A stretch of DNA of 64,000 nt from Affinibrenneria salicis (lineage in GTDB: Bacteria > Pseudomonadota > Gammaproteobacteria > Enterobacterales > Enterobacteriaceae): the NCBI RefSeq assembly GCF_008710095.1, contig NZ_VYKJ01000004.1, forward strand, positions 62,001-126,000, written 5' to 3'. Below, piece after piece: positions 8,623-18,973 of the stretch (position 1 is its first letter; the number at the start of each line of letters is the position of its first letter). The notes below the pieces were generated by a model. It saw only the letters and a list, made by a program, of their open reading frames with translations. It was not told the origin of the DNA and did no database searches. A program made the position numbers and the translations under genes.

Positions 8623-11328
8623 TTAGAATCTATATTCCAGCCCGGCCTGTATTGTTCTTCCCCTGCCCAGGGTGTAAGAGAGAGAGTCGCCATAACTCAC
8701 GATATAAGCGCGGTTGGCGACGTTTTCGATGGATCCGCGTAACGTGAGCGCGTCGGTAACCTTATAGTTGGCATATAGATCAAACAGCGTATATTTCGGC
8801 CAGTCGGCGACATAAAAATCGCTGACGGCGCCGCTGGAGCTGACCGCTGAGTGATCCTGGTAGCCGCGGTTGTATCTGATCACCATGCCGAAATCGAGCT
8901 GGCGGTCGAACGCTCGTCCACCCAGCGTTAGGGTACCGCGATCGCTGGGTAAATAATTCAGGTTACTGAATGGCGCGCTTTTTAATGTCGAATAGCGGCA
9001 TGCTACAGAGTTATCTTCATATTCAACGGGATACCAGTTATAGGCTTCGCCGCCGAATTCGATTTTGTTCCCCAAATAGGCCACTTTGGCGCAGAAATCG
9101 TTAAAGCCGATAATGCGGGTATAGGTAAAGTCAACATAGAAGGTTCCGGCGTCATAGTTGAGCTGGTATTCCAGACCGCGGAAACGGGTTTTTGCCAGGT
9201 TATTCACATAAGCGGCAGATCCTGAGCTCACTAGTTCACCATAGCCTGGCAACATTCGGTTGGTCGCCAGAGAGGCGTAATTATTGACGCGGGTATCGAA
9301 ATAATTGACTTTAGCGACCAGCCTGTCGTCGGTGAGGAACAAATCAGGCTTTTGAATATTAAAACCGACTTCCCAGGAGCGCGATCGTTCCGCCTCCAGA
9401 TAAGGGTTGGGGTATTGCGTCGCCGAACTGTGCGCGCTGCCGGAAGTCAGCGTTTCGGTGATGGCGGGGGGACGCCAGGATTTTCCGTAATTGGCGAAGA
9501 ACTCCAGCCATTGGACGCCAGGCTTAATGCCCAGCCCCAGAGTGGGCGAGAATTTTCCCTCCCCTCGATCCACATCCCAACTCATAATGTCCTGGTAAGT
9601 ACAGGATGCTTTACGTCTTTCCGTGCAGGGGTTTTTAATATTCCAGACATTCATGCTGGTATTCCCGCGCAATCGATAACGATCGTAACGTATGCCGCTT
9701 TCCAGCCTTAACCAGTCGTCATAGCTATAAGTCAGATTGGTAAACAGGCTCGTCATCATTCGGTTACCCGACGGTGTGACGCCGACCATCGTTTCTTTGG
9801 TCGATTCGCTGTTGGCTTTGTCGTAGAAAATATCCAGTCCATAGTTGGCCTGCAGATTATGTATGGCCGGCAGATTAAAATAAGAGGTGTTTTCCGCTTG
9901 CAGACCATAAGTCTTCATCTGGGTTTGCGCCGAATAGCCGTTATCCGTCGATGTGCTGGTGCTATAAATCGCCGTATCGTCGTTGGTATTGACGTAATAG
10001 AGCTTAGCGTTGAAATCGAGCCAGTTCTGGTCGTCAGGCTGCAAACTGTAATCCAGGGCGGCGCTGCGCGACATGACTTCGCTGAATCCTGAGCTTTTCC
10101 ATCCCAGAGTGTAGGGCCCTTTGGTATTAGCGGGATCGTCATAGATGGCCGTGATCATGCTGGCATTCGGCGTGGACGTTTGAGTTTGCAGATAGCTGAG
10201 TTGAATTCGCTGGTTAGCCGGCAGGTTCCAGCCGATTTTGGCCAGGCGGGAGCGCATGCTGTAGTTCGAGTCGAGAACTTTAGTGTGCTTAAGCGCATCC
10301 TGAAGGCTGTCGGTGGTGGTTCCGGTATTGTAGACATCGCTGGTTGAGGTACGAATATCGCCGATCTCGCCCGTATTGCCCGGCCAGTAGTCGCCGAAGT
10401 GACGTTCGCTGGCGCCGATCAATATATCGCCGGTTTCGCTGCCCAGCGCCAGAATGCCACTGCCGATAAATTGCGTGCCGTTGTCACCGGTACTGGCGTG
10501 CAGCTTGCCGCCGATTTCCTTGCCCGGCGCCAGAAAGTCGCTGGCGCTGACGGTATTAAAGGTGGCGATGCCGCCGAAGGCGCCGGCGCCGCCCATGCCG
10601 CTGGTAGCGCCTTTTTCGATGGTTACGTCGGAAAGCAGTTCGGAGTCAATGTACATCTGGCCGTTGCGCTGGCCGTGGCCGCTTTTCTGAAAGTTCTGGC
10701 GCATGCCGTCAATGTTCATGTTGACGCGGCCGTAGTCCTGAATGCCGCGAATATTCACCGACAGCGCCGGATCCTGCTGGCTGACGCTGGAGTAGACGCC
10801 GGCGGATTGTTCCAGCATATCGGCGGCATGACGCGCCGGTCGGTTGTCCATCTGTTCGCGCGAAATCACGCTGATGGCGCGCGGTTGATCGTAGATCCAG
10901 TCGCCTTCGTGCGCCACGCTCAGCGCGCGCACGGTGATGACGTCGTGTGCGCCGCCGCCGCTGATGACCGGTTTGCTCAGGGTTATCTGGCCCGTCGGGC
11001 TGATCTGATAGTTCACCGGGTTGCCGCCGATCAGCTGGCGCAGGCCCTGTTCGATTGGATAGCGCCCGCGTAACGGGGACGACTGCATGCCGTCCAGCTT
11101 TACGTCGGCGAAAAACACCTGTAGCCCGGCCTGTTCGGCAAAGCGCAGCAGCGCGCTGTTGAGCGGCTGCGCGCTAATGGCGAATTCGGCCTGTCGATCG
11201 CTGCGCGGCGCGCCGGCAGCGGGCGTTTCGGCTCTGGCGCAACAGGGCTGGCTAAACACGCTGAGCGCCAGTCCAATAGCCAGCGCAAGCTGGCTGGCTG
11301 AAAAGGTAATTTGTTGTGATATTTGCAT
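8623..11328 (-). CDS. hasR: TonB-dependent haem/haemophore receptor with signalling domain (HasR-like)
   Basis: An outer-membrane receptor of about 900 residues. After the signal peptide comes an STN domain (AEFAISAQPLNSALLRFAEQ and on), which marks receptors that signal to an anti-sigma factor. A plug domain follows (VISREQMDNRPARHAADML) and then a 22-strand barrel ending in the aromatic GRGRTIQAGLEYRF. The region GKSWRPPAITETL ... NPYLEAERSRSWEVGF resembles the FRAP/NPNL box of haem receptors. The ATG at 11328 was chosen over an in-frame TTG at 11340; neither has a good ribosome site. Upstream lie a FecR-like and an ECF sigma gene in the HasI-HasS-HasR order. A Fur-box-like site precedes it. 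No hasA, hasDE or hasB is in the window, so the ligand could be haem, haemoglobin or another haem-protein. Confidence 0.75.
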   Translation of the reverse strand: MQISQQITFSASQLALAIGLALSVFSQPCCARAETPAAGAPRSDRQAEFAISAQPLNSALLRFAEQAGLQVFFADVKLDGMQSSPLRGRYPIEQGLRQLIGGNPVNYQISPTGQITLSKPVISGGGAHDVITVRALSVAHEGDWIYDQPRAISVISREQMDNRPARHAADMLEQSAGVYSSVSQQDPALSVNIRGIQDYGRVNMNIDGMRQNFQKSGHGQRNGQMYIDSELLSDVTIEKGATSGMGGAGAFGGIATFNTVSASDFLAPGKEIGGKLHASTGDNGTQFIGSGILALGSETGDILIGASERHFGDYWPGNTGEIGDIRTSTSDVYNTGTTTDSLQDALKHTKVLDSNYSMRSRLAKIGWNLPANQRIQLSYLQTQTSTPNASMITAIYDDPANTKGPYTLGWKSSGFSEVMSRSAALDYSLQPDDQNWLDFNAKLYYVNTNDDTAIYSTSTSTDNGYSAQTQMKTYGLQAENTSYFNLPAIHNLQANYGLDIFYDKANSESTKETMVGVTPSGNRMMTSLFTNLTYSYDDWLRLESGIRYDRYRLRGNTSMNVWNIKNPCTERRKASCTYQDIMSWDVDRGEGKFSPTLGLGIKPGVQWLEFFANYGKSWRPPAITETLTSGSAHSSATQYPNPYLEAERSRSWEVGFNIQKPDLFLTDDRLVAKVNYFDTRVNNYASLATNRMLPGYGELVSSGSAAYVNNLAKTRFRGLEYQLNYDAGTFYVDFTYTRIIGFNDFCAKVAYLGNKIEFGGEAYNWYPVEYEDNSVACRYSTLKSAPFSNLNYLPSDRGTLTLGGRAFDRQLDFGMVIRYNRGYQDHSAVSSSGAVSDFYVADWPKYTLFDLYANYKVTDALTLRGSIENVANRAYIVSYGDSLSYTLGRGRTIQAGLEYRF

Positions 11329-11407
11329 TTTTCTGCGCAATCCCGGTGAACATGTCGAATTAAAGGGAGTGAAAACGACCTGTTAAGGTTCTGGTCTATT
11401 TAGGAAT

Positions 11408-11426
11408 GAAAATGATAATAAAAACC
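11408..11426 (-). promoter_or_regulatory. Fur-box-like site upstream of hasR
   Basis: The 19 bases 11408-11426 match 14 of 19 positions of the enterobacterial Fur consensus (GATAATGATAATCATTATC). The site is 80-100 bp before the receptor start, as expected for iron-repressed control. Confidence 0.55.
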
Positions 11427-11545
11427 ATTCCATAAGTATAAGGACGGAGATAACGGTAAAAACCGTAAAATTTTTTTACTGGTCGGAGGAGTTGATGGGC
11501 GTGCCTGTGTCATTCGCACGACTAACACAGGAAAACGATGAGAAG

Positions 11546-12502
11546 TTAGTACAGTATGATGAGCCCGGGCAGCGTTAACTGTCTGGCGCCCAGTTCGCGG
11601 CTAATCGTGGTCAGCGCGTTATCCAGATCGTTGAGGAAAAATACGCCGCTGACCTGGCTCTGCTGCAGGCGCGCGCCGCGAACGATTATTTTGCCGTGGT
11701 GGTAGCGGTTGACTCGCGCAATCACCTCGGTCAGAGGTTGTTGATTGAAGATCAGCAGGCCGCGCCGCCAGTCGCTGGCGCCGCTGCTGTTCCAGTCAAC
11801 CACGCGTTTCAGCCCCCGGCGGGTATCGTAGGTGGCGGCCTGTTGCTCTTGCAGGACAAGCGACTGTGGGCCGGCGTCCACCTGCACGCTGTGCTGCGCG
11901 ACGCCCACGGTGGTGGTGCGGTCGTCATACTGCACCATAAACTGCGTGCCGAGCGCCTGAGTCACTCCGCTATCGGCCGCCACCCGGAAAGGGCGGGGTT
12001 CGCGCGGCGTGAGCGGCGCGACGGTAAACCAGGCGTTGCCGCGTAATAGTCTGACGCGCCGTTCGCTTGCGCTGTACTCCAGGGCGATAGCCGTATCGCT
12101 GTCCATAACGATTTGGCTGCCGTCCGGCAGGCTTAGGTGGCGAATTTGTCCGCTGGCCGTGCGGTAGTCGGACTGTATGTCAACCCAGGCGTCCGGCCCC
12201 CACAGCGCGCCGGCGCCGATCGCCAGCAGCGCGCCGGCGGCGATGCTCCAGCGCGCCAGCGCGCGACGCGGCCTGGCGGTTTTGTGTCCTGCGCCTGACT
12301 GCAGGCGGCTTTGCTGTTCGCTGTTGAGCGCGCCCAGCGTCCGCCAAAGCGCCTGCGCCTGATTCAGCGCCGATTGATGGCGCGGATCTTGCGCCAGCCA
12401 CTGCTGCAGCGCCTGTTCCTGCGCGGCGTCCAGCGCCGATTCAGTCAGTCGCACCGCCCATGTGGCGGCCTGTTGCCGGATCCCGGCGGGGTTGTCATTC
12501 AT
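11546..12502 (-). CDS. hasS: FecR-family anti-sigma factor (HasS-like)
   Basis: A 318-residue inner-membrane regulator of cell-surface signalling. The N-terminal cytoplasmic part has the DUF4880/FecR pattern (QQAATWAVRLTES, QQWLAQDPRHQSALNQAQALW). One membrane helix lies near residues 85-103 (WSIAAGALLAIGAGALWG). The periplasmic FecR domain includes SLPDGSQIVMDSDTAI, RVRLLRGNAWFTV and VVDWNSSGASDWRRGLLIFNQQPL. Such proteins hold an ECF sigma factor until the ligand-loaded receptor's STN domain contacts their C-terminus. It sits between the sigma and receptor genes, with 82 bp to the first and about 220 bp to the receptor. Confidence 0.85.
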   Translation of the reverse strand: MNDNPAGIRQQAATWAVRLTESALDAAQEQALQQWLAQDPRHQSALNQAQALWRTLGALNSEQQSRLQSGAGHKTARPRRALARWSIAAGALLAIGAGALWGPDAWVDIQSDYRTASGQIRHLSLPDGSQIVMDSDTAIALEYSASERRVRLLRGNAWFTVAPLTPREPRPFRVAADSGVTQALGTQFMVQYDDRTTTVGVAQHSVQVDAGPQSLVLQEQQAATYDTRRGLKRVVDWNSSGASDWRRGLLIFNQQPLTEVIARVNRYHHGKIIVRGARLQQSQVSGVFFLNDLDNALTTISRELGARQLTLPGLIILY

Positions 12503-12584
12503 GGTATATAGGCCTGGCGAAAATAAGGTCTCTGATTATGTAGACGTCTGGTAATGCAAAACCCGTAAAATTTCTGTGATTAAT

Positions 12585-13088
12585 TTAAATGACGCGCAAC
12601 ATCTCCGCCAGCGCGCTGGCGAGATGCTTTTCTACCGTGCTGACGGAAACGCCGAGCCGCCGGGCGATTTGTTGCTGGGTCAGGTGCTCCAGCCGGTGCA
12701 GCTGGAATATCTGCTGCGTTCGTTCAGGCAGATGCGAGAGAACCTGCGCCAGCAACTCCAACTGCTGCCGGTTGATGGCCATTTGTTCCATTTGCGGCCG
12801 GCGATCCGGCAGGTCGTCCAGCGGCGCCTCGCTATCGTTGGCCGGCGTCTGCATTTGCCAGCGCGACTGGTAGCGCTGATGATCGCGCACCAGATTATTG
12901 GCGGTTTTAAACAAATAGGCCTTTTTATCGATGATGATCTCTTGTTGCTCCAGCCGCTGCGCCAGACGCAGGAAACACTCCTGCAGCAGATCGGCGGCCA
13001 GATGGGGATCGCGCACTTTACGCGTCAGATGCCGTTGTAATGCCTGTGAATAATGACTGAAAAGGTGCTGTAGATCCGACTCTGACAT
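12585..13088 (-). CDS. hasI: ECF sigma factor, FecI/HasI class
   Basis: A 167-residue extracytoplasmic-function sigma factor. Region 2 contains PHLAADLLQECFLRLAQ and DKKAYLFKTANNLVRDH. Region 4 is LPERTQQIFQLHRLEHLTQQQIARRLGVSVSTVEKHLASAL, the canonical HTH. The ATG at 13088 was chosen (AGGG upstream); a TTG at 13109 would add seven residues. With the FecR-like and STN-receptor genes it forms a complete iron-starvation signalling module, presumably driving hasR. A palindromic Fur-box-like site lies 50 bp upstream. Confidence 0.88.
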   Translation of the reverse strand: MSESDLQHLFSHYSQALQRHLTRKVRDPHLAADLLQECFLRLAQRLEQQEIIIDKKAYLFKTANNLVRDHQRYQSRWQMQTPANDSEAPLDDLPDRRPQMEQMAINRQQLELLAQVLSHLPERTQQIFQLHRLEHLTQQQIARRLGVSVSTVEKHLASALAEMLRVI

Positions 13089-13137
13089 CTTAACGCCCTG
13101 CCGGACCAAAGGGACCGACGTTGTAGGTTAACCTAAC

Positions 13138-13152
13138 TGATAATTATTATCA
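13138..13152 (-). promoter_or_regulatory. Palindromic Fur-box-like site upstream of the ECF sigma gene
   Basis: TGATAATTATTATCA is a perfect 15-base palindrome matching the core hexamer arrangement of a Fur box. Its position 50 bp before the sigma start fits Fur repression of the whole hasISR unit. Confidence 0.65.
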
Positions 13153-13374
13153 CAAAGCGCCGTGCGGATAAACGGGATTCGGCGCGGCCGCGGCTGCCCG
13201 CGTCGTGGCCCGCCGATTCGTTTCATTCTGCCAGCGCCGACCGCTTTCGTACCGCCATGAATAAGCGCGGCGCGTTTGACGAATCGTGCCGCCTAAAGGG
13301 ATAACGCATCGAATGGGGCGACGTGTCGGGTGAGGGGTATATACTTAATGAGGGTATATATAAGGATAGTGAAT

Positions 13375-13536
13375 ATGAGCGAGAAAAAACCAGAACAGGT
13401 TTCAGTGAGCGACGGCCTGGTCGAAATGCATAAAGCGTCCGAAAAACTGACGGATGAACACATTGAACAACTGGCCGAAGAGGCGCGTCAGGCCGCGCAG
13501 AAAGCGCAAAATGAACGGCGGGCAAAACAGGCATGA
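13375..13536 (+). CDS. Small hydrophilic protein of unknown function
   Basis: A 53-residue ORF starting at ATG 13375 with an AAGGA ribosome site. An upstream in-frame ATG at 13330 lacks such a site. It is almost entirely helical and charged (MHKASEKLTDEHIEQLAEE, then ARQAAQKAQNERRAKQA), without signal or membrane segment. It resembles the many small conserved enterobacterial hypotheticals, but I do not recognise it. It lies alone between the has genes and patA. Two GGGTATATA repeats upstream (about 13333 and 13352) may be promoter elements. Confidence 0.5.
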   Translation: MSEKKPEQVSVSDGLVEMHKASEKLTDEHIEQLAEEARQAAQKAQNERRAKQA

Positions 13537-13714
13537 TCGTTCTGCGTCGGCCAGCGGCTCGCAGACGGCGAAAATGCCCGCTTTTTGCACTTCATGCACC
13601 ATAATGATGCATTTGCCCTCCGGGCGGAGATCGGCGCCATTGTTCGCTGATTAACCGGTTCGACGGGGCGATTCGTCACGCTTTGCCTTTACATTCTGTT
13701 CAGCGTGGCCGTTC

Positions 13715-13730
13715 TGGCATAAGTTTTGTT
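13715..13730 (+). promoter_or_regulatory. Candidate sigma-54 promoter of patA
   Basis: TGGCATAAGTTTTGTT keeps the invariant GG and the TG of the -12 element with correct spacing (TGGCA-N6-TTG), though the final GC is replaced by GT. E. coli patA is known to use RpoN under nitrogen control, which supports the call. It is about 125 bp before the start codon. Confidence 0.5.
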
Positions 13731-13812
13731 TTATGATGCCGATCGACTTTCTGACAGATATTTATGCTTTATTACTTTTGTGTGAGGCAGAGTGGCGCGA
13801 TCTGTGCATTAA

Positions 13813-13842
13813 TTAGATCGATATCATGTGATATCAATCTAA
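13813..13842 (+). promoter_or_regulatory. 30-bp palindrome abutting the patA ribosome site
   Basis: The arms 13813-13826 and 13829-13842 pair at 13 of 14 positions around a 2-base centre (GATATCA-TG-TGATATC in the core, TTAGAT/ATCTAA outside). The AGGAG of patA begins two to three bases later. It could be a DNA operator or, as RNA, a hairpin that limits access to the start. Confidence 0.6.
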
Positions 13843-15264
<1,422 letters not shown>

Positions 15265-15364
15265 CGGCGCGCTATAGCGGCGATTTACCGCCGTTGTGTT
15301 CGCATCCACGCCAGCAAAGTCAATAACGCCATATCCCTGGCTGGGTATGGCTGCTTCAATCTGT

Positions 15365-15392
15365 GCCCGGTGCGGGCCTTGCCGCACCGGGC
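15365..15392. repeat. Inverted repeat between patA and a convergent LysR gene
   Basis: GCCCGGTGCGG (15365-15375) and CCGCACCGGGC (15382-15392) form a perfect 11-bp stem with a 6-base loop. It lies 100 bp after the patA stop and 100 bp after the LysR stop on the other strand. It lacks a T-tract, so it may be a shared barrier or 3'-end stabiliser. Confidence 0.5.
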
Positions 15393-15494
15393 ATCTCCGC
15401 CGCAAGGCTTCTTGCGTTCTCTTCCCACAGTCCGTGATTATCGCGCGGCGCGCCGATGGTCTTCGCCTGCGCGGCGCAGGTCTGGCTGAGGTGA

Positions 15495-16382
15495 TTAGCC
15501 CGCCAACTGCGGGGGAAACACCCGCTGACAAAGAAAGTCGACAAAGGCGCGCAGACGGGGCGTCATAAAGCGGCCGGAGGGCCACAGCACGTAAAACGCT
15601 GACTGACTTTTGCACTGCGGCAGCACGATCTGCAAGCGTCCGCTGGTCAGTTCGTCGCGCACCGCGAATTCCGGCAGCCAGGCGATGCCCAGCCCTTCGC
15701 GGGTAAAGCAGACCCGGGTTTCGATATTATTGCAGACCATGGCGTGCGGCAACTGGCGCATCACCTCCTCAGGCAGCGGCCATTTTTCCCGTTTGCCGCT
15801 GTTGGAGTAGCGATAGTGCAGACAGCGATGGCGCAGCAAATCGGTTGGTTCGCGCGGTTCGCCATAGCGCGCCAGATAGTCCGGCGACGCCACGATATGC
15901 TGGCGGTATTCGCCCAGCTTGCGCACCGACAAGCCGGAATCATTTAACTCCCCGGTGCGCACCACCGCATCAAATCCCTCTTCGATCACGTCGACTACCC
16001 GATCGGTAAAGTCGAGATCCAATTCAATCTGCGGATAATGGCGCATAAAATCGGCCAGCACCGGCAGCATCAGCGCGCTGACCAGCGGCAGGCTGACGCG
16101 CAGGCGACCGCGCGGCTGGCCGGTGGCCTCCGACAGCTCTTCGCGCGCGGCTTCCATCTCCGCCAGAATGCGCCGGCTGCGTTCAAGGAACAACAGACCT
16201 TCCTGGGTCAGCGTGATGCTGCGCGTGCTGCGATGAAATAGCCTGACGCCGAGCCGGGTTTCAAGCCGGGTAATGTTTTTGCCGATCGCCGACGCCGATA
16301 TCCCCAAATTACGGCCGGCGACGACGAAACTGCGCGTGTCGGCCACCTGCACAAATACGCTTAGCGCGTTCAGACTGTCCAT
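15495..16382 (-). CDS. LysR-type transcriptional regulator
   Basis: A 295-residue LysR regulator with N-terminal HTH (SFVVAGRNLGISASAIGKNITRLETRLGVRLFHRSTR) and a periplasmic-binding-like effector domain. It belongs to the large DmlR/YafC-like group (PRGRLRVSLP, DLDFTDRVVDVIEEGFDAVVRTG). The start at ATG 16382 has GAGGA five bases upstream and is preferred to ATG 16394. It is divergent from the serine hydrolase and MFS genes over 119 bp, so it probably regulates them. The effector is unknown. Confidence 0.88.
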   Translation of the reverse strand: MDSLNALSVFVQVADTRSFVVAGRNLGISASAIGKNITRLETRLGVRLFHRSTRSITLTQEGLLFLERSRRILAEMEAAREELSEATGQPRGRLRVSLPLVSALMLPVLADFMRHYPQIELDLDFTDRVVDVIEEGFDAVVRTGELNDSGLSVRKLGEYRQHIVASPDYLARYGEPREPTDLLRHRCLHYRYSNSGKREKWPLPEEVMRQLPHAMVCNNIETRVCFTREGLGIAWLPEFAVRDELTSGRLQIVLPQCKSQSAFYVLWPSGRFMTPRLRAFVDFLCQRVFPPQLAG

Positions 16383-16501
16383 CGCCGTCCTCATTGTGGA
16401 TGAAAATGTCCTGTAATAATGGAAATCTAGCCTGGTTTTTCCGTAATGAAAACACCGTTAAGATAACCGACTGAGCGGAAACGAGTAAGGAATAGCCTGA
16501 C

Positions 16502-17668
16502 ATGCAGCAACAATATGATAAACCCAGCCTGACCGCCGCCGTCGATCGGGTGATCGACCAGGCGCTGGCGGAACAGCGTCTGGTGGGAACGGTGGTGCTG
16601 GTCGCGCATCGCGGCGCGACGTGCTATCAACGCGCCGCCGGACTGGCCGATCGGGAAGCTGGAGCGCCTGCGCGCCTGTCGACGCTGTTTCGCCTGTCGT
16701 CCGTCACTAAACCGCTGGTGGCCAGCGCGGCGATGGTGCTGGTATCGCAGGGAAAACTGGCGCTGGATGAGGATATCCGCTGCTGGCTGCCGGCGTTTGC
16801 GCCGCGTCTGGCGACGGGGGAAACGGCGCGCATTACCCTGCGTCAGTTGCTGAGCCACACGTCGGGTCTTGGCTACCGTTTGTTGGAACCTGACGATAAC
16901 GGTCCCTACGCGCAGGCCGGCATCTCCGACGGTTTAGACCCATTCGAGGGCTCGCTGACGGAGAATCTGCGTCGGCTGGCCGATGTCCCGCTGCTGTCTG
17001 CGCCGGGTACGGCGTGGCGTTATTCTCTGGGCATGGACGTAGCGGGCGCAATCATTGAGCGCGTCAGCGGCCTGCCGCTCGACCAGACAGTGCGCCGTCT
17101 GGTGACGCAGCCGCTGGCTATGACGGACTGCGCCTTCAGCACGAATGAGGTTGAGCGGCTGGCCGTTCCCTACGTTAACGATCGGCCGTCGCCGCATCGA
17201 TTGCGCGAGGGAGAATGGGTGCCGTTTAGCGAAGGGGAAGGCGGCGTGCGTTATTCGCCCGCGCGCGTGTTGAATCCGGCGGCTTTTCCGTCCGGCGGCG
17301 CCGGTATGGTGGGGACGGCGCCGGACGTGCTGCGTCTGCTGGAGGCGCTGCGTCAGGGCGGGTCCTCATGGCTGCCGGACCGCTGGATTGATGAGATGGC
17401 GCGAGATCAGACATATGGCCTGCAACTGGACGGTCTGCCGGGCATGGGGTTTGGCATCGGCTTCGCCATTGTGCGCGATCCGGCGCTGGCGCAAACGCCG
17501 GTCACGGCCGGCAGCTGGTGTTGGGGCGGCGTGTACGGCCACTCGTGGTGGGTCGATCGACGGCGCGAACTGAGCGTGGTGGCGTTGAGCAACACGCTGT
17601 ATGAAGGCATGTCAGGCCGGTTTGTCGGCGATCTGCGCACTGCGGTTTATCAGACGCTGGAGGGCTGA
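16502..17668 (+). CDS. Beta-lactamase-fold serine hydrolase
   Basis: A 388-residue protein of the class C beta-lactamase/DD-peptidase/esterase fold. The nucleophile motif is S67-V-T-K70 (RLSSVTKPLVASA) and the Tyr motif is probably YSLGMD. Near the C-terminus GVYGHSWWVD occupies the place of the usual K/H-T-G box. There is no signal peptide, which argues against a cell-wall role and for a cytoplasmic esterase or amidase. The next gene, an MFS exporter, starts 3 bp after the stop. Together with the divergent LysR this looks like a small detoxification or metabolite-release unit. Confidence 0.85.
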   Translation: MQQQYDKPSLTAAVDRVIDQALAEQRLVGTVVLVAHRGATCYQRAAGLADREAGAPARLSTLFRLSSVTKPLVASAAMVLVSQGKLALDEDIRCWLPAFAPRLATGETARITLRQLLSHTSGLGYRLLEPDDNGPYAQAGISDGLDPFEGSLTENLRRLADVPLLSAPGTAWRYSLGMDVAGAIIERVSGLPLDQTVRRLVTQPLAMTDCAFSTNEVERLAVPYVNDRPSPHRLREGEWVPFSEGEGGVRYSPARVLNPAAFPSGGAGMVGTAPDVLRLLEALRQGGSSWLPDRWIDEMARDQTYGLQLDGLPGMGFGIGFAIVRDPALAQTPVTAGSWCWGGVYGHSWWVDRRRELSVVALSNTLYEGMSGRFVGDLRTAVYQTLEG

Positions 17669-17671
17669 ATC

Positions 17672-18916
17672 ATGAGCGAAAAAACAGGTTCAGCACTGCC
17701 GCTGGGGGCGCTGCTGGCGCTGGCGATGACGGGATTTACCGCTATCATGACGGAAACGCTGCCGGCCGGTCTGCTGACGCCGATCGCGCTGGCGCTGCAG
17801 ATTTCGCCGTCGCTGGCCGGTCAATTGGTAACCAGCTACGCGCTGGGATCGCTGCTGGCCGCCATTCCGTTGACCAGCGCGACGCGTCACTGGCGGCGTA
17901 AAACGGCGCTGCTGGCCGCCGTACTGGGCTTTCTGTTGTTCAACACGCTGACCGCGCTTGCGCTCAGTCCGCTGACCATTCTGCTGGCGCGTTTTCTGGC
18001 CGGCGCGGCGGCTGGTCTGGCCTGGGGCATTATCGCCGGCTATGCCCGCCGGCTGGTGGCGCCTGCGCAGCAGGGCAAAGCGATGACCATCGCCATGGTC
18101 GGCGTGCCGTTAGCGCTGGCGCTGGGCGTGCCGTTGGGCACCTGGATCGGCAATCTGCTGGGCTGGCGCATGGCGTTTGGCGTGATGTCGGCGGCGACGC
18201 TGCTGCTGAGTCTGTGGATCATGCGACGGATGCCCGATTTGCCGGGGCTGCCGCGTCAGCAGCGCCGCAATCTGCGCCAGGTGCTGCTGTGGCCCGGCGT
18301 GCTTCCGGTGCTGGCGGTGGTGTTTGGTTGGGTGTTGGCGCATAACCTGCTCTATACCTACATCATTCCGCTGCTGACGCCGGCCGGGCTGAGCGCCCGG
18401 GTGGATAGCGTGTTATTGATCTTCGGTCTGAGTTCGATAGCCGGCATCTGGCTGACCGGCATGGCGGTCGATCGCTGGCTGCGCGTTAGCGTTCTGTTGA
18501 GCCTGACCGTCTTCGCCGCGCTGACGCTGTTGTGGAGTATGGCGGGCAGTAGCGCCGTTGCGGTGTGGATCTGTATGGTGCTGTGGGGGATAACCTTTGG
18601 CGGCGCGGGAACGCTGCTGCAAACCGCGATGGCGGATACCGCCGGGACCGACGGCGATGTGGCGCAGTCGTTGATCGTGGTTACCTGGAATCTGGCGATT
18701 GCCGGCGGCGGCGCACTGGGCGGCGTGATGCTCGACAGCGTACCGCTGCGGCTATTTCTGTTGGCCGCGCTGCTGCTGATTGCGCTGAGCGCGCTGGTGG
18801 TCTGGCGGGCGTCGGCGGCCGGTTTCCGTCCGGGTCACCGGCTGGGCGCATCCGCGCCTTCGTCCGGGGCGCGCCAGTCGTCCTGCGCGCCCAAAAACGG
18901 CTGCCGGCAGCCGTGA
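17672..18916 (+). CDS. MFS transporter, drug/sugar-efflux type
   Basis: A 414-residue major facilitator protein with about 12 hydrophobic segments. The AraJ/NepI-like N-terminus reads MTETLPAGLLTPIALALQIS with motif A-like RHWRRKTALLA after helix 2 and RFLAGAAAGLAWGIIAGYA in helix 4. Such carriers are proton-coupled exporters. It is co-transcribed with the preceding hydrolase, which suggests export of the hydrolysed compound or its precursor. The C-terminal 30 residues are hydrophilic and Ser/Cys-rich, and convergent amn ends 58 bp further on. Confidence 0.88.
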   Translation: MSEKTGSALPLGALLALAMTGFTAIMTETLPAGLLTPIALALQISPSLAGQLVTSYALGSLLAAIPLTSATRHWRRKTALLAAVLGFLLFNTLTALALSPLTILLARFLAGAAAGLAWGIIAGYARRLVAPAQQGKAMTIAMVGVPLALALGVPLGTWIGNLLGWRMAFGVMSAATLLLSLWIMRRMPDLPGLPRQQRRNLRQVLLWPGVLPVLAVVFGWVLAHNLLYTYIIPLLTPAGLSARVDSVLLIFGLSSIAGIWLTGMAVDRWLRVSVLLSLTVFAALTLLWSMAGSSAVAVWICMVLWGITFGGAGTLLQTAMADTAGTDGDVAQSLIVVTWNLAIAGGGALGGVMLDSVPLRLFLLAALLLIALSALVVWRASAAGFRPGHRLGASAPSSGARQSSCAPKNGCRQP

Positions 18917-18973
18917 GGCGTGCCGGATAAGGGCAACGGACGCCGTCCCTGTATGGCGTCGCGCGTCCGGCGC

